Under the pieces are notes generated by a model. That model worked only from the letters and a program-made list of their open reading frames with translations. It was not told the origin of the DNA and ran no database searches. A stretch of 47,656 nt of DNA. Source: Micromonospora halophytica (GTDB taxonomy: Bacteria > Actinomycetota > Actinomycetes > Mycobacteriales > Micromonosporaceae). The DNA is taken from positions 1 through 47,656 of the forward strand of contig NZ_FMDN01000032.1 of the NCBI RefSeq assembly GCF_900090245.1. Reading direction: 5' to 3'. Of this stretch, positions 38,644 to 46,957 are shown piece after piece (within the stretch, counting starts at the first letter, position 1; each line of letters opens with the position of its first letter). Position numbers and translations under genes: made by a program.

Positions 38644-40938
38644 TCAGCGGCGGTCGCCCTCGCCGGGGGCGGCGGGACTGAGGGTGAAGTAGTCCTCCTC
38701 CTCCTGGGCCAGGTGCAGGCGCAGCACCGCGTCCAGTCCGTAGAGGGCGGCGAGCAGGTCCGGCACCTGGTCGCGGCGCAGCGGCCCGGCACCGGCCTGG
38801 GCCAGGTGAGCGCCGATCCGGTCCACCAGCCGGCGGATCTCCAGATGCCCCCGGCTCATCGTGGACGTTGCCTCGGCGCTGCCCAGCGGCCCGGCCAGGG
38901 CCGGGTAGAGCTCGCGTTCCTCGGCCGACTCGTGCGGCAACACCTCGCCGGTCAGCCGCCGGTGCGTCGCGCGCAGCGCCGGCAGGCACTGCGGGGCGTC
39001 CGGGCGGGTGGCCACCAGATCGGCGGTGTCGCGCAGCCCGGCCAGCACGTCGCGTACCCCGGTGTGCTCGCCGGCGTACCGGTCGAGCAGCGCGCGGGTG
39101 GCCGGCGGGACGTCGCGGCGGCGCAGCCCACCGCCCAGGGCTCGCAGCGCGTTGAGGATCACCAGCACGTCGATGCCCTCCTGGAGGAACGCCCCGCCCA
39201 CCGGGGGCAACCGGCCGGCCGCGGCGACCAGCATCGCCGCCACCGCCAGCCCCATCCCGACCGTGGCGCTCTGCACCGCGATGCGGCGGGCGTACCGGGC
39301 GATCTCCACGGCGTCGGCGAGCCGGTCCAGCCGGTCGACGGTGAGCACCGCGTCGGCCACGTCCGCCGAGGCGGTCGCCCCGGTCGCGCCCATCGCCACG
39401 CCCACATGCGCCGCGGCGAGCGCCGGGGCGTCGTTCACCCCGTCGCCCACCATCACCGTCACCGCCCGCGCCGACTCCTGGCGGACCCGGGCCACCTTCC
39501 CCTCCGGCGAGCACTGCGCCAACGCCTCGTCCACCCCGACCGCCTGGGCCACCTGCTCGGCCGTGCGGGGCCGGTCCCCGGTGAGCATCACCAGGCGGGT
39601 CAGCCCCGCCTCGCGCAGCCGGCGGACGGTGCGACGGGCGTCGGGACGTACCGGGTCCTCCAGCAGGATCGCGCCGAGCGGGCCACGCTCGTCGCTCACC
39701 CAGACCGTGGACCGGCCGGCGATCTCGGCACGCTCACGGGCCGACATCGCCCACTGCGGCGGCTCCCCGGCGAGCTGGCCGACCTTCACCAGCCGCCCGT
39801 CCACCCGCCCGGTGACCCCCCGGCCGGGCTCCTCGGTCACCTCGGTCGGCTCGGCCAGCGGCAGGCCCCGCTCCCGGGCCTGGCGGACCAGCGCGGCGGC
39901 CAGCACGTGCGGGGACAGCTGTTCGACCGAGGCGGCCAGCCGCAGCACCTCGTCCCGATCGCCGCCGGGGGCGACGACCGTCTCGGCGGCCCGGGGCCGG
40001 CCGGCGGTGAGCGTGCCGGTCTTGTCCACCAGCAGGGTACGGGCGCGGCCGAGCAGTTCCAGCGACCCGCCGTCACGGACCAGCACCCCGCGCCGGGCCA
40101 CCCGGGACAGCCCGGAGACGATCGCGATCGGGGTGGCCAGCAGCAGCGGGCAGGGGGTGGCCACCACCAGCACCGCGACCGCCCGGACGAACTGCCCGGA
40201 CCACAGCCACGCCGCACCGGCCAGCACCAGGGTGAACGGCACGAACGCCGCCGCGTACCGGTCGGCGAGGCGGACCATCGGGGCCTTGCGCGCGGTCGCC
40301 TCCTCGGCCAGCCGGACGATGCCCGCGTACGTGCTCTGCGCGGCGCTGCGGGTGGCGCGCAGCCCGACGGCCGCCCCCGCGTTGACCACGCCGCTGGCCA
40401 CCTGCTCCCCCGCCGACCGCTGGATGAGTTGCGACTCGCCGGTGACCACCGACTCGTCGAGGGTCGCCGCGTCCTCCAGGATGCCGTCGACCGGCGTGAC
40501 GTCGCCGGGGCCGACCAGCAGCCGGTCGGAGACCGCGACCCGGTCCAGCGGGACCACCTCGATGCCCCCGCCGGGGGTGCGCCGGCGTGCCTGCCGGGGC
40601 GCCCGTTCCAGCAGTGCCCGCAGGTCGCGCGTCGCCCGCCGCTGGGCGTACTCCTCCAGCGCCCGGCCGGTGGCGACCATGACGGCGATCACCGCACCGG
40701 CCAGGTACTCCCGGACCAGCAGCGCGCCGACCAGGGCCAGCACGGCGATCACGTCCACGCCGAACTGCCGGCGTACCAGCTGACGCAGCACCGCCCAGGC
40801 GGCCGGCAGCAGCGCCACCAGGGTCACCCCGGCCCAGACCAGGTCGGCGGCCCCCCGCAGACCGGCGAAGCGGAGCGCGGCGCCGGCGAGCACCGCCAGG
40901 GTGAGCAGGGTCAGCGGCGCCCACTCACGCCAGTCCAC
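38644..40938 (-). CDS. P1B-5-type metal ATPase fused to hemerythrin domain
   Basis: The protein (764 residues from GTG 40938) is a heavy-metal P-type ATPase. The intramembrane metal motif is TPCPLLLATP (about residues 261-270), the phosphorylation site DKTGTLTAG has D305, and TGES and the hinge VGDGVNDAPALAA are intact. The TPCP motif is typical of the P1B-5 class. The last ~145 residues form a hemerythrin-like helical bundle with di-iron ligands seen as EHTGVRD, LPHESAEERELYP, SRGHLEIRR and RLHLAQEEEDYF; hemerythrin tails are known in actinobacterial P1B-5 pumps. It probably exports iron or nickel, sensing oxygen or iron. Start uncertain: GTG 40992 also possible. Confidence 0.9.
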   Translation of the reverse strand: MDWREWAPLTLLTLAVLAGAALRFAGLRGAADLVWAGVTLVALLPAAWAVLRQLVRRQFGVDVIAVLALVGALLVREYLAGAVIAVMVATGRALEEYAQRRATRDLRALLERAPRQARRRTPGGGIEVVPLDRVAVSDRLLVGPGDVTPVDGILEDAATLDESVVTGESQLIQRSAGEQVASGVVNAGAAVGLRATRSAAQSTYAGIVRLAEEATARKAPMVRLADRYAAAFVPFTLVLAGAAWLWSGQFVRAVAVLVVATPCPLLLATPIAIVSGLSRVARRGVLVRDGGSLELLGRARTLLVDKTGTLTAGRPRAAETVVAPGGDRDEVLRLAASVEQLSPHVLAAALVRQARERGLPLAEPTEVTEEPGRGVTGRVDGRLVKVGQLAGEPPQWAMSARERAEIAGRSTVWVSDERGPLGAILLEDPVRPDARRTVRRLREAGLTRLVMLTGDRPRTAEQVAQAVGVDEALAQCSPEGKVARVRQESARAVTVMVGDGVNDAPALAAAHVGVAMGATGATASADVADAVLTVDRLDRLADAVEIARYARRIAVQSATVGMGLAVAAMLVAAAGRLPPVGGAFLQEGIDVLVILNALRALGGGLRRRDVPPATRALLDRYAGEHTGVRDVLAGLRDTADLVATRPDAPQCLPALRATHRRLTGEVLPHESAEERELYPALAGPLGSAEATSTMSRGHLEIRRLVDRIGAHLAQAGAGPLRRDQVPDLLAALYGLDAVLRLHLAQEEEDYFTLSPAAPGEGDRR

Positions 40939-41181
40939 CCGGCGCCGCGCGACCGGCTTCTCCGGTACGCACCCGCGCGAATCGGCCCCCACCTGGGGAT
41001 CGTCGCAGGGATGCCGGCCGGGACGGAGCGATCCGGAGGAAACGGGCGGGCCGACACATCCGACGGCGGTCCCGCTGCGTACTCTGCGACGGATCCGGGC
41101 ATCACGCAGGATGCAGCCGCAACCCCGCCCACGGCACTGCCGGGCTGGGGCACGATGGGGAGAAACGGAAAGGTCGTGACG
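40939..41181. promoter_or_regulatory. divergent promoter region with degenerate DevR-like sites
   Basis: Between the P1B-5 ATPase and the first acg-like gene no exact DevR box is present. Two degenerate candidates are GGGCCGACACATCC (41048-41061) and CCGACGGCGGTCCC (41060-41073), each with a well-matched half. A GGAAAGG ribosome site precedes the acg-like ATG. Confidence 0.35.
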
Positions 41182-42192
41182 ATGAGCCACGAGACGCCGG
41201 GACAGGACCGCCCGCTGACCACCGCGCTCGCGGAGGCCGCCGCGACCGCCGGCTACGCCCCGTCGGTGCACAACACGCAGCCGTGGCGGTGGCGGGTCCT
41301 GCCCGACGCCCTGGAGCTGCGGGTGGTCCGGGACCGCCAGCTGACCGCCACCGACCCGGAGGGCCGGCTGCTCGCGCTCAGCTGTGGCGCGGCGCTGCAC
41401 CACGCCCGGCTCGCGCTGGCCGCGGAGGGCTGGACGGCGGTGGTGGAGCGGCTGCCCGACCCGGCGCAGCCGGACCTGCTGGCCCGGTTGACCGGGCTGG
41501 CCCACGCCGGCGCCGAACCGGACGCCATGCGCATGGTGCAGTGCATGCAGGTCCGGCACACCGACCGGCGCCCGGTCAGCGACGAACCGGTCTCCACCAG
41601 TGCGCTCGGTGAGATCGCCCGGGCCGCCGCCGACGAGGGCGCGAACCTGCAGATCCTCGACTCCGGCCAGGTGATGGAGCTGGCCGCCGCGGCCGGGCAC
41701 GCCGGGGCGGTCGAGGCCGAGGACCCGCAGCTGCGCGAGGAACTGCTCTATTGGACCAACCGGGCCGGCACCGGCACCGGCCTGCCGGCGGAGGTGCTGC
41801 CCGAGCAGCAGGCGCAGACCACCGTGCCCGGCCGTGACTTCGGTCGCACCGGCACCCTGCCGGTGGGCCCCGGCCACGACAAGGCCGCCGTGTACGCGCT
41901 GCTCTACGGCGACGAGGACGAGCCGGACAGCTGGCTGCGCGCCGGCGAGGCGCTCTCCGGGCTCTGGCTGACCGCCACCCGGCTCGGCGTCTCCGTGGTG
42001 CCGCTGTCGGGCGTGGTGGAGGTGGCGGGCACCCGGCAGACGTTGCGTCAGCTGCTCAGCGGGATGGGCCACCCGTACATCGTGCTGCGGCTGGGGATCG
42101 CCGATCCGGCGCACGCGGGGCCGCCGCACACGCCGCGGCTGCCGGTCGAGCAGGTGGTGGATACCACAGCGGTGCGCGAGCAGCGGTCCTGA
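41182..42192 (+). CDS. Acg family FMN-binding nitroreductase-fold protein (1)
   Basis: The 336-residue protein resembles Acg (Rv2032) of Mycobacterium tuberculosis, a nitroreductase-fold FMN-binding protein induced by DosR. Its hallmark APSVHNTQPWRWR lies near residue 25. The middle has DRRPVSDEPV and the end has GHPYIVLRLGIADPAHAGPP, as in the family. The Acg fold covers its own flavin and may store FMN rather than act as a reductase. ATG 41182 has GGAAAGG upstream; ATG 41155 is an alternative. It precedes the sensor kinase by 41 bp and is the first of two paralogues flanking it. Confidence 0.9.
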   Translation: MSHETPGQDRPLTTALAEAAATAGYAPSVHNTQPWRWRVLPDALELRVVRDRQLTATDPEGRLLALSCGAALHHARLALAAEGWTAVVERLPDPAQPDLLARLTGLAHAGAEPDAMRMVQCMQVRHTDRRPVSDEPVSTSALGEIARAAADEGANLQILDSGQVMELAAAAGHAGAVEAEDPQLREELLYWTNRAGTGTGLPAEVLPEQQAQTTVPGRDFGRTGTLPVGPGHDKAAVYALLYGDEDEPDSWLRAGEALSGLWLTATRLGVSVVPLSGVVEVAGTRQTLRQLLSGMGHPYIVLRLGIADPAHAGPPHTPRLPVEQVVDTTAVREQRS

Positions 42193-42211
42193 CGATGTCG
42201 TGTTGGTCGGT

Positions 42212-42236
42212 CACCGGGCGGTAACATCGCCCGGTG
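42212..42236 (+). promoter_or_regulatory. palindrome enclosing -10 and start of the sensor kinase gene
   Basis: CACCGGGCG (42212-42220) and CGCCCGGTG (42228-42236) flank GTAACAT. TAACAT (42222-42227) is a good -10, and the start codon GTG (42234-42236) is the end of the right arm, 6 nt after it. This fits a leaderless transcript whose promoter and start are inside a repressor-type operator, or whose RNA could fold over the start. Confidence 0.6.
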
Positions 42237-43955
42237 GCCGCACCGAATCCTCGCAACGAGCACACCTCCCCGTCGCTGGGCCTGAGCCCGCTGTCGCGGG
42301 TCCGCCTCGACGAACTGCTCCAGGAGATGCTGGACCGGGTCGGCGAGGTGGTGACCAGCCGGGAGCGGCTGCGCGCCCTGCTCGACGCGGTGGTGGGCAT
42401 CGGGTCGGACCTCGACCTGCGCAGCACCCTGCAACGGATCGTGCAGTCGGCCTGCGATCTGGTCGGCGCCAGGTACGGCGCGCTCGGCGTGATCGGGCCG
42501 GACCGCATGCTGCACGACTTCATCATCCACGGCATCGACCCGGAGCTGCACGCGAAGATCGGCGACCTGCCGCACGGGCGGGGCGTGCTCGGCCTGCTCA
42601 TCGACGACCCGCGCCCGGTCCGCATGCCGGACATCACCCAGCATCCGAAGTCGTACGGTTTCCCGCCGAACCACCCGCCGATGCACAGCTTCCTCGGTGT
42701 CCCGGTCCGCATCCGCGACCAGGTCTTCGGCAACCTCTACCTCGCCGAGAAGCAGGGTGCCCCCGAGTTCACCGAGGACGACGAGGAGATCGTCGTCGCG
42801 CTCGCCGCCGCGGCCGGCGTGGCCATCGAGAACGCCCGCCTGTACGCCCTGGCCCACCGGCGGGAGCGCTGGCTCGCCGCCACCGCCGAGATCACCTCGG
42901 TGCTGCTGGGCGAGGTCCGCCGCACCGACGCGCTGACCCTGGTGGCCCGTCGGGCGCGGGAGGTCGCCGAGGCGGAGCTGGCCCTGGTGCTGCTCTACGA
43001 CGAGGACGCCGGCCAGTTCACCGTCGAGGTGGTCGACGACGCCGACGGTGCCGCCCGGGCGTTGGTCGGCGCGGTGCTGCCGGCCGCCGAGACCACCTTC
43101 GCCGGCTCGGTCACCGAACGCCGTCACGAGCTGGTGGAGAACCTGGTGCAGTCCGCCCCGTGGCCGACACCGGTGGTGGCCGGGCCGGCCGTGGTGTCCC
43201 CGCTCGCCGCGGCGGACACCCTGCACGGTGTGCTGGTGATCGCCCACCGTCCGGACGCCACCCGGGCGTCCGACGACGACGTGAAACTGCTGGGCAGCTT
43301 CGCCGGCCAGGCGGCGCTGGCCATGGAGCGGGCCCGGGGCCAGGAGGAACGGGAGCTGCTGGTCGTCCTGGAGGACCGCGAGCGGATCGCCCGGGACCTG
43401 CACGACGTGGTCATCCAGCGGCTCTTCGCCACCGGGCTGCAACTGCAGAGCGCCGCGCCGATGAACGTCCGCCCCGAGATCGCCAAGCGGATCAACGCGG
43501 CCGTCGACGACCTCGACGCCACCATCCGGGACATCCGCCGCACCATCTTCGAGCTGCGTACCCCGATGAGCGCGGCGCTGCGCACCGAGATCCGGGAGGC
43601 GGTCGACGTGGCCGCCGAGTCGCTGGGCTTCCGCCCCACGCTGGACCTGGACGGGCCGATCGACAGCGCGGTGCCCGAGTCGGTCCGCCCCGACCTGGCG
43701 GCCGTGCTGCGCGAGGCGCTCTCCAACGCCGTGCGGCACGCCGAGGCGAGCCGGGTCGCCGTCGCCGTCCGGGTGGAGGGCGGTCGGGTCGCGGTGACGG
43801 TCAGCGACGACGGTGTGGGCTGCGATCCGGCCGCCGCCCGGGGTGGGCTGGTCAACCTGCGCGAGCGCGCCGAGCGGCACGGCGGCGAGTTCGAGGTACG
43901 CCCGGTCGAGCCGCACGGCACCGAGCTGTTCTGGTGCGTGCCGCTGCGCGACTGA
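42234..43955 (+). CDS. devS: DevS/DosS-like GAF-GAF sensor histidine kinase
   Basis: The 573-residue cytosolic kinase has two GAF domains (about 60-205 and 225-365), a dimerisation/phospho-acceptor helix with H390 in RIARDLHDVVIQRLF, and a HATPase domain with EALSNAVRHAEA, DDGVGC and GLVNLRERAERHGG. The first GAF keeps FPPNHPPMHSFLGVPVR, where H147 matches the DevS heme-iron ligand, so it may bind heme and sense O2, NO or CO. The start is a GTG overlapping the palindrome. DevR (44016-44654) is convergent nearby and is the presumed partner. Confidence 0.92.
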   Translation: MAAPNPRNEHTSPSLGLSPLSRVRLDELLQEMLDRVGEVVTSRERLRALLDAVVGIGSDLDLRSTLQRIVQSACDLVGARYGALGVIGPDRMLHDFIIHGIDPELHAKIGDLPHGRGVLGLLIDDPRPVRMPDITQHPKSYGFPPNHPPMHSFLGVPVRIRDQVFGNLYLAEKQGAPEFTEDDEEIVVALAAAAGVAIENARLYALAHRRERWLAATAEITSVLLGEVRRTDALTLVARRAREVAEAELALVLLYDEDAGQFTVEVVDDADGAARALVGAVLPAAETTFAGSVTERRHELVENLVQSAPWPTPVVAGPAVVSPLAAADTLHGVLVIAHRPDATRASDDDVKLLGSFAGQAALAMERARGQEERELLVVLEDRERIARDLHDVVIQRLFATGLQLQSAAPMNVRPEIAKRINAAVDDLDATIRDIRRTIFELRTPMSAALRTEIREAVDVAAESLGFRPTLDLDGPIDSAVPESVRPDLAAVLREALSNAVRHAEASRVAVAVRVEGGRVAVTVSDDGVGCDPAAARGGLVNLRERAERHGGEFEVRPVEPHGTELFWCVPLRD

Positions 43956-43961
43956 GCACGG

Positions 43962-43993
43962 CGACGCGCCGGGGGGTGTCCCCCGGCGCGTCG
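43962..43993. terminator. bidirectional terminator
   Basis: Perfect 14-bp stem (43962-43975 with 43980-43993) around GTGT, between the convergent devS-like and devR genes. Confidence 0.85.
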
Positions 43994-44015
43994 GACGATC
44001 AGTGGTGGCGGGCGC

Positions 44016-44654
44016 TCAGTGACTCTTGCCGAGCAGCCGGGTGGCCAGCACCGCCGCCTGGGTACGCCGCTCCAGGCCCAGCTTGGCCAGCACGCTGGAG
44101 ACGTAGTTCTTCACCGTCTTCTCGGCCAGGAACATCTTGCCGGCGATCTCCCGGTTGGTGAGCCCTTCGGCCACGTACTCCAGGATGCGGCGCTCCTGCT
44201 CGGTGAGCGTCTTCAGCTCGCGCGGCTGCTCCACGCCGCTGCGGATACGCTCCAGCACCCGGGTGGTGATCGCCGGGTCGAGCAGCGACTGGCCGGCGGC
44301 CACCCGGCGCACCGCGTCCACCAGGTCGGTGCCGCGGATCTGCTTGAGCACGTACCCGGCCGCCCCCGCCATGATCGCGGCGAAGAGCGCCTCGTCGTCC
44401 TCGTACGAGGTGAGGATCAGCCCCTTGATCGAGGAGTCGACGGCCCGGACGTCCCGGCAGACGTCGATGCCGTTGCCGTCGGGCAGCCGGGCGTCGAGGA
44501 TCGCCACGTCGGGCCGCAGCGCGGGGATGCGCCGGGCAGCCTCCTGCGCGGAGCCGGACTCGCCGACCACTTCGATGTCACCGCTGCTCTGCAACAGGTC
44601 GGCAAGGCCACGACGGACGACCTCGTGGTCGTCGAGGAGGAACACCCGGATCAT
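44016..44654 (-). CDS. devR: DevR/DosR-like response regulator (NarL/FixJ family)
   Basis: The 212-residue regulator has a receiver domain with D8/D9, phospho-acceptor D54 in VAILDARLPDG and K in YVLKQIRG, then a C-terminal LuxR-type HTH (TEQERRILEYVAEGLTNREI...FLAEKTVKNYVSSVLAKLGL). D54 position and motif order match mycobacterial DevR. It activates hypoxia, NO or dormancy genes in that group. A DevR-type box lies about 37 bp upstream of its ATG. It converges with the sensor kinase and diverges from the second acg-like gene. Confidence 0.93.
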   Translation of the reverse strand: MIRVFLLDDHEVVRRGLADLLQSSGDIEVVGESGSAQEAARRIPALRPDVAILDARLPDGNGIDVCRDVRAVDSSIKGLILTSYEDDEALFAAIMAGAAGYVLKQIRGTDLVDAVRRVAAGQSLLDPAITTRVLERIRSGVEQPRELKTLTEQERRILEYVAEGLTNREIAGKMFLAEKTVKNYVSSVLAKLGLERRTQAAVLATRLLGKSH

Positions 44655-44690
44655 CCCTCGTTTCTACCCGCCGGGGCGTCCTTCATGCAC

Positions 44691-44704
44691 GGGCCGAAGG
44701 TCCC
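44691..44704. promoter_or_regulatory. DevR-type box 1 (devR/acg divergent region)
   Basis: GGGCCGAAGGTCCC fits GGGNC-N4-GNCCC exactly. It lies 37 bp upstream of the devR start and 136 bp upstream of the second acg-like gene, consistent with autoactivation. Confidence 0.7.
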
Positions 44705-44745
44705 TACCTCGACGCGTCCCGGCGGGAAGGGGTGCCCGGCCGGTC

Positions 44746-44759
44746 GGGCCCTCCGGCCC
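44746..44759. promoter_or_regulatory. DevR-type box 2 (devR/acg divergent region)
   Basis: GGGCCCTCCGGCCC is a second exact match, 55 bp (about five helical turns) from the first and 81 bp upstream of the second acg-like ATG. Confidence 0.6.
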
Positions 44760-44839
44760 TGCCCGGCGTACCCCCTGGTGACGGACTGTGGAGAGGAACC
44801 ACCGGGGGGCGGCACCACCGCCACGGAAGGAGCATCACC

Positions 44840-45844
44840 ATGGACACCGGCTACACCGTCGCGCAGCTTCGGGCTGCCGCCGCGGACGCTGTCCGCGCAC
44901 CTTCCCTGCACAACACGCAGCCGTGGCGGCTGCGGCTCCGCGACGGCGGGATCGAGCTGTCGGTCGACCGGACGCGACGGCTGCCCGCCACCGACCCGAG
45001 CGGCTGGGGCGCGCGGATCGCGTGTGGGGCGGCGCTGTTCAACCTGCGACTGTCCCTCGCCGTGGCCGGCACGCCGGCCAAGTTGCGGCTGCGTCCGTAC
45101 CCGGCGGAACCGGACGTGATGGCCCGGCTCGTGCCCGACGACGCACCGCGGCCCCCGACCCCGGCCGAGCGAAGCCTGTACGCGGCCATCCCCCGCCGGT
45201 TCAGCAACCGCGCGCCGTTCTGGCCCGACCCGGTGCCGGCGGAAGCCCGGTGGCGGCTCGGCGAGGCGGCCCGTGCCGAGCAGTGCTGGCTGGAGCTGGT
45301 GATCGGCACCACCGCGGTCAACGCCTTCGCCGAGATCGCCCGCAGCGCCCACCGCGTGCTGGAACGCGACCCCGGCTACCGGCACGAACGGGCCGAATGG
45401 ATCCGCCGTGAGCCCTCCCCCGACGGGGTGCCGGCCGCCGCCGGCGGCCCGCAGAGCGAACCGCAGGACCTGCTGCCGATGCGCGGTTTCGGCGGACGCA
45501 ACCGGGCCCCCGGCCGCGACTTCGAGCCGGAGCCGCTGGTCGCCGTGCTCGGCTCGGCCGGCAACACCACCACCGACCAGATCCTCGCCGGGCAGGCCCT
45601 GCAACGGGTGCTGCTCACCGCGACCGACGCCGGGCTGAGCGTCTCCATGCTCTCCCAGCCGATCGAGGTGCCGGGCGCCCGGGAGGCCCTGCGGTTGTCG
45701 CTGGGGCGGTTCGGCACCCCGCAGATGGTGATGCGGATCGGGTACGGCCAGCCGGGGGTGGCCACCCCCCGACGCGACATCGACGACGTGCTGGATCTGC
45801 CGGTGTCCGTCGCGCCGGCCACGGGGCTGCCCACGCCGAGCTGA
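44840..45844 (+). CDS. Acg family FMN-binding nitroreductase-fold protein (2)
   Basis: The 334-residue paralogue of the protein at 41182 shares the APSLHNTQPWRLRL signature near residue 25 and the ending GTPQMVMRIGYGQPGVATP. RFSNRAPFWPDPVP and LLPMRGFGGRNRAPGRDFEP mark the middle. In mycobacteria Acg genes are among the strongest DosR targets. ATG 44840 has GGAAGGAG 7 nt upstream, and two DevR-type boxes lie in its promoter region. Function beyond flavin binding is not settled. Confidence 0.92.
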   Translation: MDTGYTVAQLRAAAADAVRAPSLHNTQPWRLRLRDGGIELSVDRTRRLPATDPSGWGARIACGAALFNLRLSLAVAGTPAKLRLRPYPAEPDVMARLVPDDAPRPPTPAERSLYAAIPRRFSNRAPFWPDPVPAEARWRLGEAARAEQCWLELVIGTTAVNAFAEIARSAHRVLERDPGYRHERAEWIRREPSPDGVPAAAGGPQSEPQDLLPMRGFGGRNRAPGRDFEPEPLVAVLGSAGNTTTDQILAGQALQRVLLTATDAGLSVSMLSQPIEVPGAREALRLSLGRFGTPQMVMRIGYGQPGVATPRRDIDDVLDLPVSVAPATGLPTPS

Positions 45845-45891
45845 CCGGGGTACCGCGCGGCTGGCGCCACCGAGGCCGTGGGGGCTGCTGA

Positions 45892-45948
45892 GGCCGTGGT
45901 GCGCCGGTTCCGCGCCCCCGTCCGTCGCGGGACCGGCGCACCACGGCC
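45892..45948. terminator. bidirectional terminator
   Basis: Arms 45892-45914 and 45926-45948 pair over 23 bp with one mismatch around an 11-nt loop, between convergent genes. Confidence 0.85.
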
Positions 45949-45952
45949 CGGA

Positions 45953-46957
45953 TCAGGCCGCGTGGTGGGCGGCGAGCAGCGCCGCCTCCCGCTCGGGATC
46001 GAGCCCGACCGGTGCCCGCGCCGGTCGGCCGGCCCGCTGCGGCGCCGACCCCACCCGGCGAAGCCAGCGCCAGGTGTCGGCGACCGTCTCCGCCACCGGG
46101 CGGCAGGTCAGTCCCGCGGCGTACGCCTTGTCGACGCCGCGCTCCTGCAACCAGCGGTACTCGTGCCCCGGCGGCACCCAGATGGGCAGGTCGTTCCAGG
46201 GCACCACCCCGGCGGCGAGGATCGGCTCCGGGTCGGTCCAGCGCAGCCGGGCGTCCGTTCCCGTCACCGCGACGGCGGCGGCCAGCAGCTCACCCATGGT
46301 GGTGTGCCCGGGGCGGCTGATCACGTTGAACGCCCCGCCGGTGCCGGCGACGGCCCGGTCCAGCGTCCACGCCGCGAGGTCCCGCACGTCGACGTACTGC
46401 ACCGGCAGGTCGGCCGGGCCCGGTGCCAGCACGTCCCCGCCCCGGGCGACGCGGTGCAGCCACCAGGGCAGCCGGCCGATGTCCTCCCCCGGGCCGAGGA
46501 TCAGCCCGGCCCGGACCAGCAGCGCCCGGTCGCCGAACACCTGCGCGGCCGCCCGTTCCCCACCCGCCTTGTTGTGCGGGTAGTCGCCGTCGTCGGCGTC
46601 CGGGGCGGCGTCCACCACCGGCGCCTCCTCCCCCGCGCCGGACGGCAACGGGTGAGCGTAGACCGAGCCGCTGGAGACGTAGGCGTAGTGCCGGACCCGG
46701 TCGACCAGCGCGCGGGCCGCATCCCGCACGCCGCGCGGCGCGCCGTCCCAGGTGTCGACCACCAGGTCCCACGCGCCGCCGGAGAGCGCCGCCAGGCCGT
46801 CGTGCGCCGTCCGGTCACCCCGTAACCGGTGTACGCCCTCGGGCGCGGCCCCGTGCAGCCCGCGGTTGAACACCGTCACCGACCAGTTCCGTCGTACCGC
46901 CTCCGCCACCACCGCGCCGCCGACGAACCCCGTACCGCCGAGTACCAGGAGTCTCAT
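45953..46957 (-). CDS. NAD-dependent epimerase/dehydratase family protein
   Basis: The 334-residue protein starts MRLLVLGGTGFVGGAVVAEA, an extended-SDR Rossmann motif (GGTGFVGG). AYVSSGSVYA holds the Ser of the active site, YPHNKAGGERAA the Tyr-X3-Lys, and PVQYVDVRDLAAWTLDRAV the sugar-nucleotide pocket. Reductase or epimerase activity cannot be assigned. ATG 46957 is the first Met before the Rossmann motif. It has a weak GGGA upstream. It is convergent with the second acg-like gene and unrelated to it in function so far as can be seen. Confidence 0.88.
   Translation of the reverse strand: MRLLVLGGTGFVGGAVVAEAVRRNWSVTVFNRGLHGAAPEGVHRLRGDRTAHDGLAALSGGAWDLVVDTWDGAPRGVRDAARALVDRVRHYAYVSSGSVYAHPLPSGAGEEAPVVDAAPDADDGDYPHNKAGGERAAAQVFGDRALLVRAGLILGPGEDIGRLPWWLHRVARGGDVLAPGPADLPVQYVDVRDLAAWTLDRAVAGTGGAFNVISRPGHTTMGELLAAAVAVTGTDARLRWTDPEPILAAGVVPWNDLPIWVPPGHEYRWLQERGVDKAYAAGLTCRPVAETVADTWRWLRRVGSAPQRAGRPARAPVGLDPEREAALLAAHHAA

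Noticed and set aside
38152..41181. Long plus-strand open frame before the first acg-like gene
   Set aside because: It is antisense to the P1B-5 ATPase and has no domain pattern; only the part from 41182 matches a family.
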